Positions 1-7,857 of a stretch of DNA of 64,000 bases are shown here, one piece after another; the first letter of the stretch is position 1, and every line of letters starts with the position of its first letter. The DNA is from Bacteroidales bacterium UBA5507 (GTDB lineage Bacteria > Bacteroidota > Bacteroidia > Bacteroidales > Lentimicrobiaceae). Location: NCBI GenBank assembly GCA_002426195.1, contig DIOT01000047.1, forward strand, positions 166,303 to 230,302, written 5' to 3'. The translations under genes were made by a program, and so were the position numbers. Under the pieces are notes generated by a model. The model did no database searches, was not told where the DNA came from, and saw only the letters and a list, made by a program, of their open reading frames with translations.

Positions 1-79
1 GGAACAGGACTCGAACCTGCACGCACGTAAGTACACTAGTCCCTGAAACTAGCGCGTCTACCAATTCCGCCATCCGGGC
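1..79 (-). tRNA. tRNA-Leu (anticodon CAG), 3' end cut by window edge
   Basis: Read on the minus strand this is a class II tRNA. The acceptor strand begins GCCCGGA at 79. The anticodon stem CTAGT/ACTAG encloses loop TTCAGGG, giving anticodon CAG. A long variable arm follows, then a T arm with TTCGAGT. About five bases of the 3' acceptor lie beyond position 1. It is downstream of a second tRNA-Leu on the same strand. Confidence 0.93.
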
Positions 80-100
80 AAATTAATACTTCAAAAAAAA

Positions 101-134
101 TGCAGTCTGACTGACTGCAGCTGACCTCTGTCAG
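101..134 (-). terminator. Hairpins with T-run between the two tRNA-Leu genes
   Basis: TGCAGTC (101-107) and GACTGCA (113-119) form a perfect 7-bp stem. On the minus strand it is followed by eight T residues (93-100), the layout of an intrinsic terminator. A second small stem, CTGAC/GTCAG (121-125, 130-134), precedes it. It could end most transcripts after tRNA-Leu(GAG) or act as a processing spacer. Confidence 0.6.
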
Positions 135-140
135 ATTTTG

Positions 141-224
141 TGCCCAGGACAAGACTCGAACTTGCACATCCTTAAGGACACCAGCCCCTCAAGCTGGCGT
201 GTCTACCAATTTCACCACCTGGGC
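141..224 (-). tRNA. tRNA-Leu (anticodon GAG)
   Basis: This is a complete class II tRNA of 84 nt on the minus strand. The acceptor GCCCAGG pairs with CCTGGGC and the discriminator base is A. The anticodon stem CCAGC/GCTGG holds loop TTGAGGG, so the anticodon is GAG. It has a long variable arm and a T loop TTCGAGT. CCA is not encoded. Confidence 0.95.
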
Positions 225-234
225 AATGGAGGCG

Positions 235-242
235 CAAAGATA
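235..242 (-). promoter_or_regulatory. -7 promoter box for tRNA-Leu genes
   Basis: The minus-strand sequence TATCTTTG matches the Bacteroidota -7 consensus TAnnTTTG. It lies 10 bases upstream of the tRNA-Leu(GAG) 5' end. No clear -33 TTG is visible. Confidence 0.6.
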
Positions 243-356
243 AAACTTTTTTTTCTTTACATGTACGTTTTCTCCTCTTTTTTATAGGTTTTTTATTAAC
301 GAAACAATAATCAAACACTTAGCGTTTCTCCTATTGCGCCTTTCAGAAAACAATAA

Positions 357-387
357 TTGTATTTTCATGTTCCTTTCCTTATCTTTG
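357..387 (+). promoter_or_regulatory. Promoter of the DUF4301 gene (-33 TTG, -7 TATCTTTG)
   Basis: TTG at 357-359 and TATCTTTG at 380-387 are separated by 20 bp, the expected Bacteroidota spacing. The leader then contains a possible hairpin (TAGTATGT 395-402 with ACGTACTA 410-417, one G-U pair) before the ATG at 438. The rest of the 225-437 gap is AT-rich and shows nothing else. Confidence 0.7.
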
Positions 388-437
388 TGCTAAGTAGTAT
401 GTCAATAAAACGTACTATGTAATAAAATATATACTCT

Positions 438-1985
438 ATGTTTACTGCAAGTGATCTAAAACAGATTCAATCGAAAGGCATTGAAATTAAAGCAATTGAA
501 CAACAGGTTGAGAATTTCAGGAAAGGGTTCCCCTTTATCGACCTTGTTGAACCGGCGACAGTTAAAAATGGCATCAAAGTTTTTTCCGAAACTGAAATTG
601 AAAAGCTTCAAAAATATTACGATAGATATTGTTCCGATTATGAAATAATGAAATTTGTACCCGCTTCAGGTGCTGCCTCACGTATGTTTAAATCACTGTT
701 TGAATTTCTCGAAAGCATAGAAAAAGGTGATTCAATTGACAATCTACTGGAGAAAGACAAAAGCCAAAATTCAGTCTTTAATTTCATTCAGAATCTAAAG
801 AACTTTGCCTTCTACGATGATCTTAAAGCTGTTATGGAGGACAATTATATCAGCCTTGAAAGCAAAATAAGCGAAAAGGACTATCGTACAATATTGGAAT
901 TTTTGCTGATGGACCATGGCCTTGGATATGCAGCTAAACCAAAAGCAATGTTGAAATTTCATAAATACACTGACGGAGCCAGAATGGCAATGGAAGAGCA
1001 TTTAGTTGAAAGTGCAAATTATGGTATCAACTCCGAAGGAAGAGCTGCTGTGCATTTCACTGTTTCTCCTGAACATGCAGATAGTTTCATCGATGAAATT
1101 AACCTTGTTAAAGATAAATACGAAACCCAATTCGACGTTGTTTACGAACTCACCTTCTCCGTTCAGAAATCTTCAACCGACACTTTAGCAGTTGACCTGA
1201 ACAATAAGCCTTTCAGGGATGATGAAGGCAATCTCGTATTCCGACCAGGTGGACATGGTGCATTAATTGAAAACCTTAATGATCGCGAAAGTGAGGTCAT
1301 ATTTATAAAGAATATAGATAACGTCGTCCCTGACAGGTTGAAAGATGTTACTTACAAATATAAGAAAGCACTTGGTGGCTATTTGCTGGAAATTCATGAG
1401 CAAATCGTTGAGTACCTCGAAATGCTCGAGGATGGAAATCTTACTAACAATGAAATCAAGAAAATAGTAGATTTCTGCTCTGACAGATTGCTTCTGAAAT
1501 TTTCTGAAGAGTTTAATACCCTTTCCACCATAGAAAAGATCGACCTATTATATACCAGATTAAACAGACCAATTCGACTATGTGGAATGGTCAGGAATGA
1601 AGGTGAACCGGGAGGTGGACCTTTCTGGGTCAAAAATTCCTCCGAAGAAATCTCCTTACAAATAGTGGAATCCTCTCAGATAGATTTCTCAAATTCTGAG
1701 CAAAAGAAAATTTTTGAAAAATCCACCCATTTTAATCCGGTTGATCTGGTCTGTTACGTGAGAGACTTTAAGGGTAACCAGTTTGATCTCAGAGAATTCA
1801 TTGACCCTTCTACCGGATTTATTTCTACCAAGTCAAAGGATGGCAGAGAACTAAAAGCCTTGGAACTCCCGGGCTTATGGAATGGAGCAATGGCTGATTG
1901 GATCACTATTTTTGTTGAAGTTCCAATCACTACTTTTAATCCTGTAAAAACAATCAACGATCTGTTAAGAAAAGAGCATCAGTAA
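438..1985 (+). CDS. DUF4301 family protein, nucleotidyltransferase-like
   Basis: The 515-residue protein matches the DUF4301 family, found mostly in Bacteroidota and without an assigned function. It has no signal peptide or membrane segment, so it is probably cytoplasmic. Residues 72-85 (KFVPASGAASRMFK) resemble the phosphate-binding loop of sugar-nucleotidyltransferases. RPGGHGAL near residue 269 resembles the GHG motif of UDP-sugar pyrophosphorylases, and a glycine-rich GEPGGGPFW lies near 388. From these I infer a nucleotide-sugar pyrophosphorylase-like fold; the substrate is unknown. A strong promoter precedes it, it is transcribed alone, and it converges with pdxH with only 2 bp between stops. 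Confidence 0.8.
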   Translation: MFTASDLKQIQSKGIEIKAIEQQVENFRKGFPFIDLVEPATVKNGIKVFSETEIEKLQKYYDRYCSDYEIMKFVPASGAASRMFKSLFEFLESIEKGDSIDNLLEKDKSQNSVFNFIQNLKNFAFYDDLKAVMEDNYISLESKISEKDYRTILEFLLMDHGLGYAAKPKAMLKFHKYTDGARMAMEEHLVESANYGINSEGRAAVHFTVSPEHADSFIDEINLVKDKYETQFDVVYELTFSVQKSSTDTLAVDLNNKPFRDDEGNLVFRPGGHGALIENLNDRESEVIFIKNIDNVVPDRLKDVTYKYKKALGGYLLEIHEQIVEYLEMLEDGNLTNNEIKKIVDFCSDRLLLKFSEEFNTLSTIEKIDLLYTRLNRPIRLCGMVRNEGEPGGGPFWVKNSSEEISLQIVESSQIDFSNSEQKKIFEKSTHFNPVDLVCYVRDFKGNQFDLREFIDPSTGFISTKSKDGRELKALELPGLWNGAMADWITIFVEVPITTFNPVKTINDLLRKEHQ

Positions 1986-1987
1986 TT

Positions 1988-2626
1988 TTAGGGTGCTAGC
2001 CTTTCTCTGATCCATAGGTTATCTGCTTTTCGGAACCTTATCCTGTCATGCAGTCGTGATGCCCTACCCTGCCAAAATTCAATGCTTTCCGGAATGAGAG
2101 CATAACCTCCCCAATGTTGAGGTCTAACCAAATCTTTCTGGTTATCCAGTAGATAAATTTTACTCTCATACAATTTTTCAATAGCTTCACGGCTCTCAAT
2201 TACCTGACTCTGAGGTGAAATTATTGCGCCAAGGCGGCTTTCAGCTGGCCTGCTATTAAAATATTCATCAGAAGTCTCTTCAGATAGTTTGACGGTACTA
2301 CCTTCAATCCTTATCTGCCGCTCTAATTCCTTCCAAAAAAACAACACTGATGCATTAGGATTCGATTCTAGCTGTTTACCTTTTGCGCTATGATAATTAG
2401 TAAAAAAGATGAATCTTCCTTCTTCACAGGACTTAAGCAAGACAACTCTTGATGATGGCTTATTATCTGAACTTATAGTCGAGAGTACCATTGCAGTAGG
2501 TTCCGGAACTCCGGCTGATATTGCTTCCGATAACCATTTATTGAAGAATGATAATGGATCATTCCCAACTTCCTCTTCTTTTAATTCATTTAATAAATAT
2601 TGCTTCCTGATTTCAGCTAGTTTCAT
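1988..2626 (-). CDS. pdxH: Pyridoxamine 5'-phosphate oxidase
   Basis: PdxH oxidises pyridoxine or pyridoxamine 5'-phosphate to pyridoxal 5'-phosphate using FMN and O2. The 212 residues show the family's core: PEPTAMVLSTI, SSRVVLLK, the FMN-binding FFTNYHSAKGKQL, the QIRIEG strand, SRPAESRLGA and the C-terminal signature WQGRASRLHDRIRF ending in ERLAP. I chose the ATG at 2626 because the protein then begins MKLAEIRKQY as in homologues; an in-frame start 12 codons upstream would add a hydrophobic stretch not typical of the family. The window encodes several PLP enzymes that could use its product. Confidence 0.96.
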   Translation of the reverse strand: MKLAEIRKQYLLNELKEEEVGNDPLSFFNKWLSEAISAGVPEPTAMVLSTISSDNKPSSRVVLLKSCEEGRFIFFTNYHSAKGKQLESNPNASVLFFWKELERQIRIEGSTVKLSEETSDEYFNSRPAESRLGAIISPQSQVIESREAIEKLYESKIYLLDNQKDLVRPQHWGGYALIPESIEFWQGRASRLHDRIRFRKADNLWIRERLAP

Positions 2627-2684
2627 GATCCAAATTTTAGTTGGTAATAACAGCCAAAACATAATTCAGTTTTCAATAATAGCT

Positions 2685-2692
2685 TAAATTTG
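2685..2692 (+). promoter_or_regulatory. -7 box upstream of DUF1684 gene
   Basis: TAAATTTG matches TAnnTTTG and lies 30 bp before the ATG at 2722. No good -33 element is seen. Confidence 0.5.
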
Positions 2693-2721
2693 TTTCGCTC
2701 TAATGCAAAAATTCAACTACC

Positions 2722-3339
2722 ATGCATATAAATATTCAACGTTATAGTATACTGACTTTATTTATTTTGTTAGTCCTGAACAACGCAATGCCCCAGTCTA
2801 TCGGCTATATTGAAGCACTAGAGAAAGAACGAACTAATAAGGATGCTGAATTTATGAGTTCTGAAGACTCCCCACTTACTGCTGAATCTAAGAAGACGTT
2901 TCAGGGATTGAATTACTTCCCACCTGATACAAGTTTTGTTATAACTGCAAGTATTGACAGGTTTCCCAATCCCGATACTATTAAAATGAAAACTACTACG
3001 GAAAGATTACCTCTTTACCTGAGGTATGGGACAGTATCTTTCACTCTTGAAGGTCAGCAACATCGTGTTACCATTTTTCAGAATGTGGCTCTTATGAGCA
3101 CACCTGGCTTTGAGGACTACCTTTTTCTGCCATTTACTGATATTACGTCAGGTGAAGAGTCGTATGGAGGTGGTAGATATATTGAGGCAAGTCTTTTACC
3201 GGATGGTTCTGTAACAATAGATTTTAACCGTGCTTTTAATCCTTACTGCGTCTATAATAAAAGATATTCTTGCCCCATTCCTCCAAGTGAAAATTTCATA
3301 AATGCCCGAATTAATGCAGGAGAGAAGAATTTCCATTAA
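2722..3339 (+). CDS. DUF1684 family exported protein
   Basis: The 205-residue protein has an N-terminal hydrophobic segment (about 9-24) that looks like a signal peptide, so it is probably periplasmic. The C-terminal half carries DUF1684 hallmarks: the LPFTDITSGEESYGGGRY block, the DFNRAFNPYCVYN block and SCPIPPSENF. The fold is recognised but no reaction has been established for the family to my knowledge. It is preceded by a -7 box and sits alone on this strand, facing a minus-strand membrane protein with 6 bp between stops. The start is the first ATG after the promoter. Confidence 0.85.
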   Translation: MHINIQRYSILTLFILLVLNNAMPQSIGYIEALEKERTNKDAEFMSSEDSPLTAESKKTFQGLNYFPPDTSFVITASIDRFPNPDTIKMKTTTERLPLYLRYGTVSFTLEGQQHRVTIFQNVALMSTPGFEDYLFLPFTDITSGEESYGGGRYIEASLLPDGSVTIDFNRAFNPYCVYNKRYSCPIPPSENFINARINAGEKNFH

Positions 3340-3345
3340 TTGCCT

Positions 3346-3996
3346 TTAAGATAATCGGGATAAGTCTGTAATTAGCTTATTAATCCTTCCAACCATTGAT
3401 TCATATTTTGTTTTCACAGACTGTAATTGATTCTCAGCTTCAGCAACCCTCTTCTTCAATAATTCATTCTGTATTTGCAACTCATCTATTTGCTGAGAAC
3501 TGATAAACAAAGTTCCCTGATCTCTCTCTGATTCAACATTCGGCTTATTGTTTTCAAGAATTTTATTCTTTTCACCTGACAGCTTATAAATAAAGTAAAT
3601 TGTAATGAGAATACCTACCAGAAGCAATGCCACTACAACTTTAAGTATCAACAGCATTCTAATGTCGTTAAGCGTCCTAATTTCCAGTTGTTCCGACTTT
3701 GATTGTAAAGCGGTATAATTCTTCGACAATTCAGCTAAAGAATCCTGAATACTATTTAATTCCAACTCACGCCGCATAGTATGATTCATGATACTATCGT
3801 CAATCATAATAAGCATTTCAGCCTGCTCAAGCATTAAAGTGTTTTTCCAGTATCGGGGAAATATAAGTGAATCTTTAATCCTGTGAAATTGTTCTGACTT
3901 ATTAATTCTCCGGTTTTTCAGATCATCGAAATCAACATCTGAAGCAAAGGAAATAAAGCTGCAAATCACTAACAGCAATGTGCAAACTGTCTTCAT
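3346..3996 (-). CDS. Uncharacterised exported membrane coiled-coil protein
   Basis: I do not recognise a family for these 216 residues. Residues 1-18 look like a signal peptide ending FASD. A polar helical stretch of about 95 residues follows, then one strong membrane segment around 113-138 (LILKVVVALLLVGILITIYFIY). The last 60 residues are heptad-rich (QIDELQIQNELLKKRVAEAE), consistent with a coiled coil. The overall plan is a single-pass protein with one helical domain on each side of the membrane. It is monocistronic and converges with the DUF1684 gene. Confidence 0.6.
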   Translation of the reverse strand: MKTVCTLLLVICSFISFASDVDFDDLKNRRINKSEQFHRIKDSLIFPRYWKNTLMLEQAEMLIMIDDSIMNHTMRRELELNSIQDSLAELSKNYTALQSKSEQLEIRTLNDIRMLLILKVVVALLLVGILITIYFIYKLSGEKNKILENNKPNVESERDQGTLFISSQQIDELQIQNELLKKRVAEAENQLQSVKTKYESMVGRINKLITDLSRLS

Positions 3997-4108
3997 ATCA
4001 GTAGGTTTTTAACAAAATTAAGAAAAATGATTAATTACAGCAAAAGTCAGATTTTAAAATACCATATTCCTATTGGTTACAAATATTTAATCAGAATGCC
4101 GAATGTTG

Positions 4109-4116
4109 TAAGTTTG
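4109..4116 (+). promoter_or_regulatory. -7 box upstream of thioredoxin-fold protein gene
   Basis: TAAGTTTG matches TAnnTTTG and lies 15 bp before the ATG at 4132, implying a short leader. Confidence 0.55.
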
Positions 4117-4131
4117 TAAAAAAGTTTCAAA

Positions 4132-5562
4132 ATGAAATCAATTCGTTGTCTATTATCAATTGTCCTGATCATTGTCTTGACTCAGAATGCCACTTCACAA
4201 TCTGGGTTCAGAATTAACCTGCAGTTAAAAGGACTAAATGATAGCCTGATTTTACTAGCTTCTTATAACGGTGACAAACAGTTTGTTATTGACACAATTA
4301 TTCCTGACTCCAAATACAATTACAAACTTTCTGCTGATACACTCTTGCCTGAGGGTATGTACTTTTTTGCCAGCTCCAAAAAGGCAAAACTTCTTGACTT
4401 CATAATTGCCGGGAAACAAAATGTTTCTATTACAGGTGATATGAGTGAACTTCCTCAGAGTTTAACTTCTAAGGTTAATGACCAAAATAAAATACTTTTC
4501 GACTACATTAAATTTCTGGCTGCAAAACAGAAAGAAATGGGTCAACTACAAATGTTAAGAAATTCATTCGCGCACGGATCTGATTCTGCTGCTGTTGTAT
4601 TAAACAGAATTCAACTTCTTAACGAAGAAGTTATCCAGTACATCAACGGAATAATAAATGCAAATCATGGCAGCTTTATTTCCATATTCCTCAAATCAAT
4701 GCAAGATCCTGAATACACCCCTCCCCCTGTTTTGCCTACCGGGAAAGTCGATTCAGTTGCCTCTTTCAGAGCTTTTAAGGATCACTACTGGGATAACATC
4801 AATCTATCTGACGACAGATTCATTAGAACTCCTCTAATACACAATAAGATTGAGCACTTCCTGCAGAAGATGACTTTACCGGTTCCTGATTCATTGAATG
4901 CTGCAATAGATAAGCTATTTGAATTGTCAAAAATGAACCGGGAGACATTCAAATACCTGATCTGGTATCTCACAGTTAAGTATGAGAGTTCTGATATTAT
5001 GGGTCACGATGCGGTTTTTGTTCATCTTGTCGATAAGTATTACGAAAAAACTGATTTGATGTCGTGGATGAATCCCACTGTTAAAGAGAACCTGGAAAAG
5101 CGGGCAAATACACTAAGGCCTATTTTAATCGGAAAAACCGCACCTGAACTGATTTTATGGGATACTCTGAGAGAACCCGTTTCACTTCATGAAATTAAAA
5201 GTAAATATACGCTTATATACTTCTGGGATCCTGAGTGCAGTCACTGCAAAAAGGAAACTCCTTTATTGGTCTCTTTTTACAATGAGTATAAAGAAAAATA
5301 TAGTCTCGAAGTATTCGGGGTCTGTATGGACACTTCCTGGAAAGATATGACTTCTTACATAAGAAAAAATCAAATGAACTGGATTAATGTCAACGGTTTT
5401 TACAGTATGACAGGAGATTTCAGAGAGCAATACGATGTACATAGCTCTCCCGTTATGTACTTATTGGACGAGAAGAAGACAATTATTGCAAAAAGGATTT
5501 TAACTGAACAAATGCAAGCGATAATTAATAACAGGGAAAAGCTGTCTTCTGAATCACAATGA
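4132..5562 (+). CDS. DUF4369/thioredoxin-fold exported disulfide protein
   Basis: The 476-residue protein begins with a signal peptide (about 1-23, ending in ATSQS). An N-terminal beta-rich region follows, of the DUF4369 type (GLNDSLILLASYNGDKQFVIDT), then a helical middle and a C-terminal AhpC/TlpA-like thioredoxin domain. The redox motif is C369-S-H-C372 within FWDPECSHCKKE. This architecture is common in Bacteroidota and acts in the periplasm as a thiol-disulfide oxidoreductase; the partner proteins are unknown. It precedes the BlaI/BlaR1-like pair by 140 bp but has its own promoter, so I do not infer an operon. Confidence 0.85.
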   Translation: MKSIRCLLSIVLIIVLTQNATSQSGFRINLQLKGLNDSLILLASYNGDKQFVIDTIIPDSKYNYKLSADTLLPEGMYFFASSKKAKLLDFIIAGKQNVSITGDMSELPQSLTSKVNDQNKILFDYIKFLAAKQKEMGQLQMLRNSFAHGSDSAAVVLNRIQLLNEEVIQYINGIINANHGSFISIFLKSMQDPEYTPPPVLPTGKVDSVASFRAFKDHYWDNINLSDDRFIRTPLIHNKIEHFLQKMTLPVPDSLNAAIDKLFELSKMNRETFKYLIWYLTVKYESSDIMGHDAVFVHLVDKYYEKTDLMSWMNPTVKENLEKRANTLRPILIGKTAPELILWDTLREPVSLHEIKSKYTLIYFWDPECSHCKKETPLLVSFYNEYKEKYSLEVFGVCMDTSWKDMTSYIRKNQMNWINVNGFYSMTGDFREQYDVHSSPVMYLLDEKKTIIAKRILTEQMQAIINNREKLSSESQ

Positions 5563-5641
5563 TAGCATCCTGATTTCCTGTTATTTAATTCTAAAAATTC
5601 TTATCTACTAAAAATTTTTTATCATTTATTTTCATTTTTTC

Positions 5642-5672
5642 TTGACAAACTAAGTTTTTAGTTATACATTTG
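5642..5672 (+). promoter_or_regulatory. Promoter of blaI-blaR1-like operon
   Basis: TTG (5642-5644) and TACATTTG (5665-5672) are separated by 20 bp, the same spacing as at 357-387. Transcription should start near 5677. An operator lies exactly between the two boxes. Confidence 0.75.
5648..5663. promoter_or_regulatory. BlaI/MecI-type operator 1
   Basis: AACTAA-gttt-TTAGTT is a perfect 6-bp inverted repeat. It occupies the spacer between the -33 and -7 boxes, so a bound repressor would exclude RNA polymerase. The half-site differs from the staphylococcal TACA/TGTA box, but the arrangement is that of an autoregulated BlaI-type repressor. Confidence 0.8.
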
Positions 5673-5683
5673 TTGAACTTTAA

Positions 5684-5699
5684 AACTAAATCTTTAGTT
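5684..5699. promoter_or_regulatory. BlaI/MecI-type operator 2
   Basis: AACTAA-atct-TTAGTT repeats both arms of operator 1 exactly with a different 4-bp spacer. The two sites are 36 bp apart from start to start. It ends 3 bp before the ATG at 5703, within the transcribed leader. Confidence 0.8.
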
Positions 5700-5702
5700 G
5701 AC

Positions 5703-6089
5703 ATGAACGAATTAAAAGAATTGACCAAAGCTGAAGAGCAAGTAATGCAGCTTTTTTGGAAACTTGGAAAAGCATATGTGAACGAAGTCCTTGACCAGAT
5801 ACCCGAACCTAAGCCTGCTTATAATACAATTTCAACAATAACCCGTATCTTGGAAAAAAAGGGTTTCATTGACCATGAAGCTATTGGTAAGTCGCACAGG
5901 TATTTCCCTATTGTAACCAAAAGAGAATATTCAAAGCATTCGCTCAATCGGCTTTTAAAGGGATACTTCAGCAATTCCTATACACATATGGTTTCATTTT
6001 TTGCAGATGAAGACTTAAGTCTGAAAGATCTGGAAGAAATGCGGGTACTTATTGAAAATAAAATTCAAAACAAAAAAGGCAATGAGTGA
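5703..6089 (+). CDS. BlaI/MecI/CopY family transcriptional repressor
   Basis: The 128-residue protein is the usual length for the family. The N-terminal winged helix is clear: LTKAEEQVMQLFWKLGKAYV, then PAYNTISTITRILEKKGFIDH as recognition helix and wing. The C-terminal part (LNRLLKGYF onward) should form the dimerisation helices. I use ATG 5703 rather than an upstream in-frame start because that one lies inside the promoter and operator. It overlaps the peptidase gene by 8 bp, so the two are translationally coupled. The two dyads upstream predict autorepression relieved by proteolysis by the downstream sensor. Confidence 0.93.
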   Translation: MNELKELTKAEEQVMQLFWKLGKAYVNEVLDQIPEPKPAYNTISTITRILEKKGFIDHEAIGKSHRYFPIVTKREYSKHSLNRLLKGYFSNSYTHMVSFFADEDLSLKDLEEMRVLIENKIQNKKGNE

Positions 6090-7413
6090 TTTAGTACTTT
6101 ATCTACTGAAAGCAAGTATCATTAATGGTGCTATCCTTGCATTTTATTATCTGGTTATCCGTAAGTGTAGTAACTTTCGCCTGATGCGTATTGTATTACT
6201 CCTTTCACTAATACTACCTCTGATTCTTCCTCTTATAAAATTGAGTCCGGATTCTTCATCTATTTCAAAGCTAACTATATATTTAAATGAGGTGGAGATT
6301 AATCCAACTTATGCAGCAAACGAAGGTCCGGTAAGTGGATTTAATGCCGAAAGCATAGTCCTATACTTATACTTATCAATAGCTGTCCTGATTTCTATAG
6401 TATCGATATACTCACTATTGACAATCGTGTTAAAAAGGATGAAATCCAAACGCGTTGAAACATCAAATGGTAGTGTATACATTGAGGAAGGTACTCATAG
6501 TCCGTTCACATTCTTCAACTGGATCTTTTTACCGGATAGGTTATTGGATCACCCAAATCTTGATATGCTATTAAAGCATGAACATGCACATGTAAACTTA
6601 TGGCACAGCATAGACACTATGATTAGTCAGGTTGCACGAGTTGTTCTTTGGTTCAGTCCATTTGTCTATCTATCACATAAATACTTAACAGAAGTACATG
6701 AATTTCAAGCTGATGAGAAAGTTATTTTATCAGATAGCGGACTAAATGATTACAGTAATCTGCTCCTTTCCTTCACATTAATTCCCGAAACGAACTATCA
6801 TTTAACAAATCCTTTCAGTTATAAACTTAAAAAACGAATTATCATGATCAACAATGTAAAACATAGAAAACTCAGTCTATCAGGTATTTTTACAGGTCTA
6901 TTCATGTGCTCTTTTATAATTGGAGCCACAGCTATGATTAATATCCAACCTCAGAATTCGGCATCCGATTCCGACATAATATCGGCTGTTAGCAATGATG
7001 ATACTATTCAGATACAGGCAACTGTAATTACTAAGAACGCGGTCAATGAAAACGCTGTTAAGGACAACTCTTTTCAAAAAATGGATGATGGTAGAATTGT
7101 TTTCAACGTACTTGATGAAGTTCCAACATTTCCTGGTGGTATAGATGCAATGCTTGAATATTTACATTCAAATATCAATTATCCTGAAAAAGAACAAAAA
7201 GAAGGCATCCAGGGTACAGTATATGTAAATTTCGTTGTGAATAAGGATGGCAGTATATCAGATATTAAAGTCCTAAGGGGAATTCATAAAACACTCGATG
7301 AAAATGCAGTGAAAGCTGTTTCCAATATGCCGAAATGGAACCCGGGTAAGAAAGATGGAAAACCAGAAGCTTGCTCGTTCAATATTCCTATAAAGTATTC
7401 TCTGGATAAATAG
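6082..7413 (+). CDS. BlaR1-type M56 membrane metallopeptidase with C-terminal TonB domain
   Basis: The 443-residue protein has membrane segments near 5-22, 30-50, 90-115 and 270-290. The M56 zinc site is H166-E-H-A-H170 with the distal glutamate at about E207 in EFQAD. Instead of a penicillin-binding sensor domain, the C-terminus (from about residue 370, GIQGTVYVNFVVNKDG) is a TonB C-terminal domain ending IPIKYSL. In the BlaR1 family the peptidase cleaves the cognate repressor after a signal. The TonB-like end, a common Bacteroidota variant, suggests a periplasmic protein or envelope cue rather than beta-lactam binding. No beta-lactamase gene is nearby. ATG 6082 overlaps the repressor's stop. 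Confidence 0.9.
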   Translation: MSDLVLYLLKASIINGAILAFYYLVIRKCSNFRLMRIVLLLSLILPLILPLIKLSPDSSSISKLTIYLNEVEINPTYAANEGPVSGFNAESIVLYLYLSIAVLISIVSIYSLLTIVLKRMKSKRVETSNGSVYIEEGTHSPFTFFNWIFLPDRLLDHPNLDMLLKHEHAHVNLWHSIDTMISQVARVVLWFSPFVYLSHKYLTEVHEFQADEKVILSDSGLNDYSNLLLSFTLIPETNYHLTNPFSYKLKKRIIMINNVKHRKLSLSGIFTGLFMCSFIIGATAMINIQPQNSASDSDIISAVSNDDTIQIQATVITKNAVNENAVKDNSFQKMDDGRIVFNVLDEVPTFPGGIDAMLEYLHSNINYPEKEQKEGIQGTVYVNFVVNKDGSISDIKVLRGIHKTLDENAVKAVSNMPKWNPGKKDGKPEACSFNIPIKYSLDK

Positions 7414-7431
7414 GAGTATCACTTACTTAAA

Positions 7432-7468
7432 TTAAAAAAGCTGTGTCGTAAAGGCACAGCTTTTTTTA
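7432..7468. terminator. Bidirectional intrinsic terminator
   Basis: GCTGTG (7440-7445) pairs with CACAGC (7455-7460). It is flanked by A-rich sequence before and a T-run after, so it can serve both the blaR1-like gene on plus and rplT on minus. Confidence 0.85.
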
Positions 7469-7486
7469 GTTCTAATTCTCAACTAC

Positions 7487-7831
7487 CTACTTAACAGCAT
7501 CAACAATTGCCTTAAATGTAGTGGGGTGATTCATTGCAAGGTCGGCAAGAACCTTACGGTCGAGATTAATATTCTTTTGTTTCAGTTTACCCATAAAAAC
7601 TGAGTAGCTCATATTATATTCACGAACTCCTGCATTAATACGGGTAATCCACAAACTACGGAAATTGCGTTTTTTCTGGCGTCTGTCACGGTATGCATAC
7701 ACCATGCCTTTTTCGTATGCATTTTTAGCAACCGTCCAAACATTTTTTCTTCTCCCAAATTGACCCTTAACGGCCTTCAGGATTTTTTTTCTGCGTGCTC
7801 TTGAAGCAACTGCGTTTACTGATCTTGGCAT
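7487..7831 (-). CDS. rplT: 50S ribosomal protein L20
   Basis: The 114-residue basic protein is standard L20: MPRSVNAVASRARRKKILK, then RRKNVWTVAKNAYEKGM, YAYRDRRQKKRNFRSLWI, RINAGVREYNMSYS and the C-terminal DRKVLADLA. It binds 23S rRNA early in 50S assembly. It is the last gene of thrS-infC-rpmI-rplT, 89 bp after rpmI, and ends at the bidirectional terminator. In studied bacteria L20 represses this operon by binding its mRNA; the rpmI-rplT gap here contains two hairpins that may serve such control. Confidence 0.98.
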   Translation of the reverse strand: MPRSVNAVASRARRKKILKAVKGQFGRRKNVWTVAKNAYEKGMVYAYRDRRQKKRNFRSLWITRINAGVREYNMSYSVFMGKLKQKNINLDRKVLADLAMNHPTTFKAIVDAVK

Positions 7832-7857
7832 TTTTTTAATTGTTTTTCACTTTCGCG

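Noticed and set aside
5703..7413. Beta-lactam resistance operon
   Set aside because: The sensor lacks a penicillin-binding domain and no beta-lactamase or PBP gene is near.
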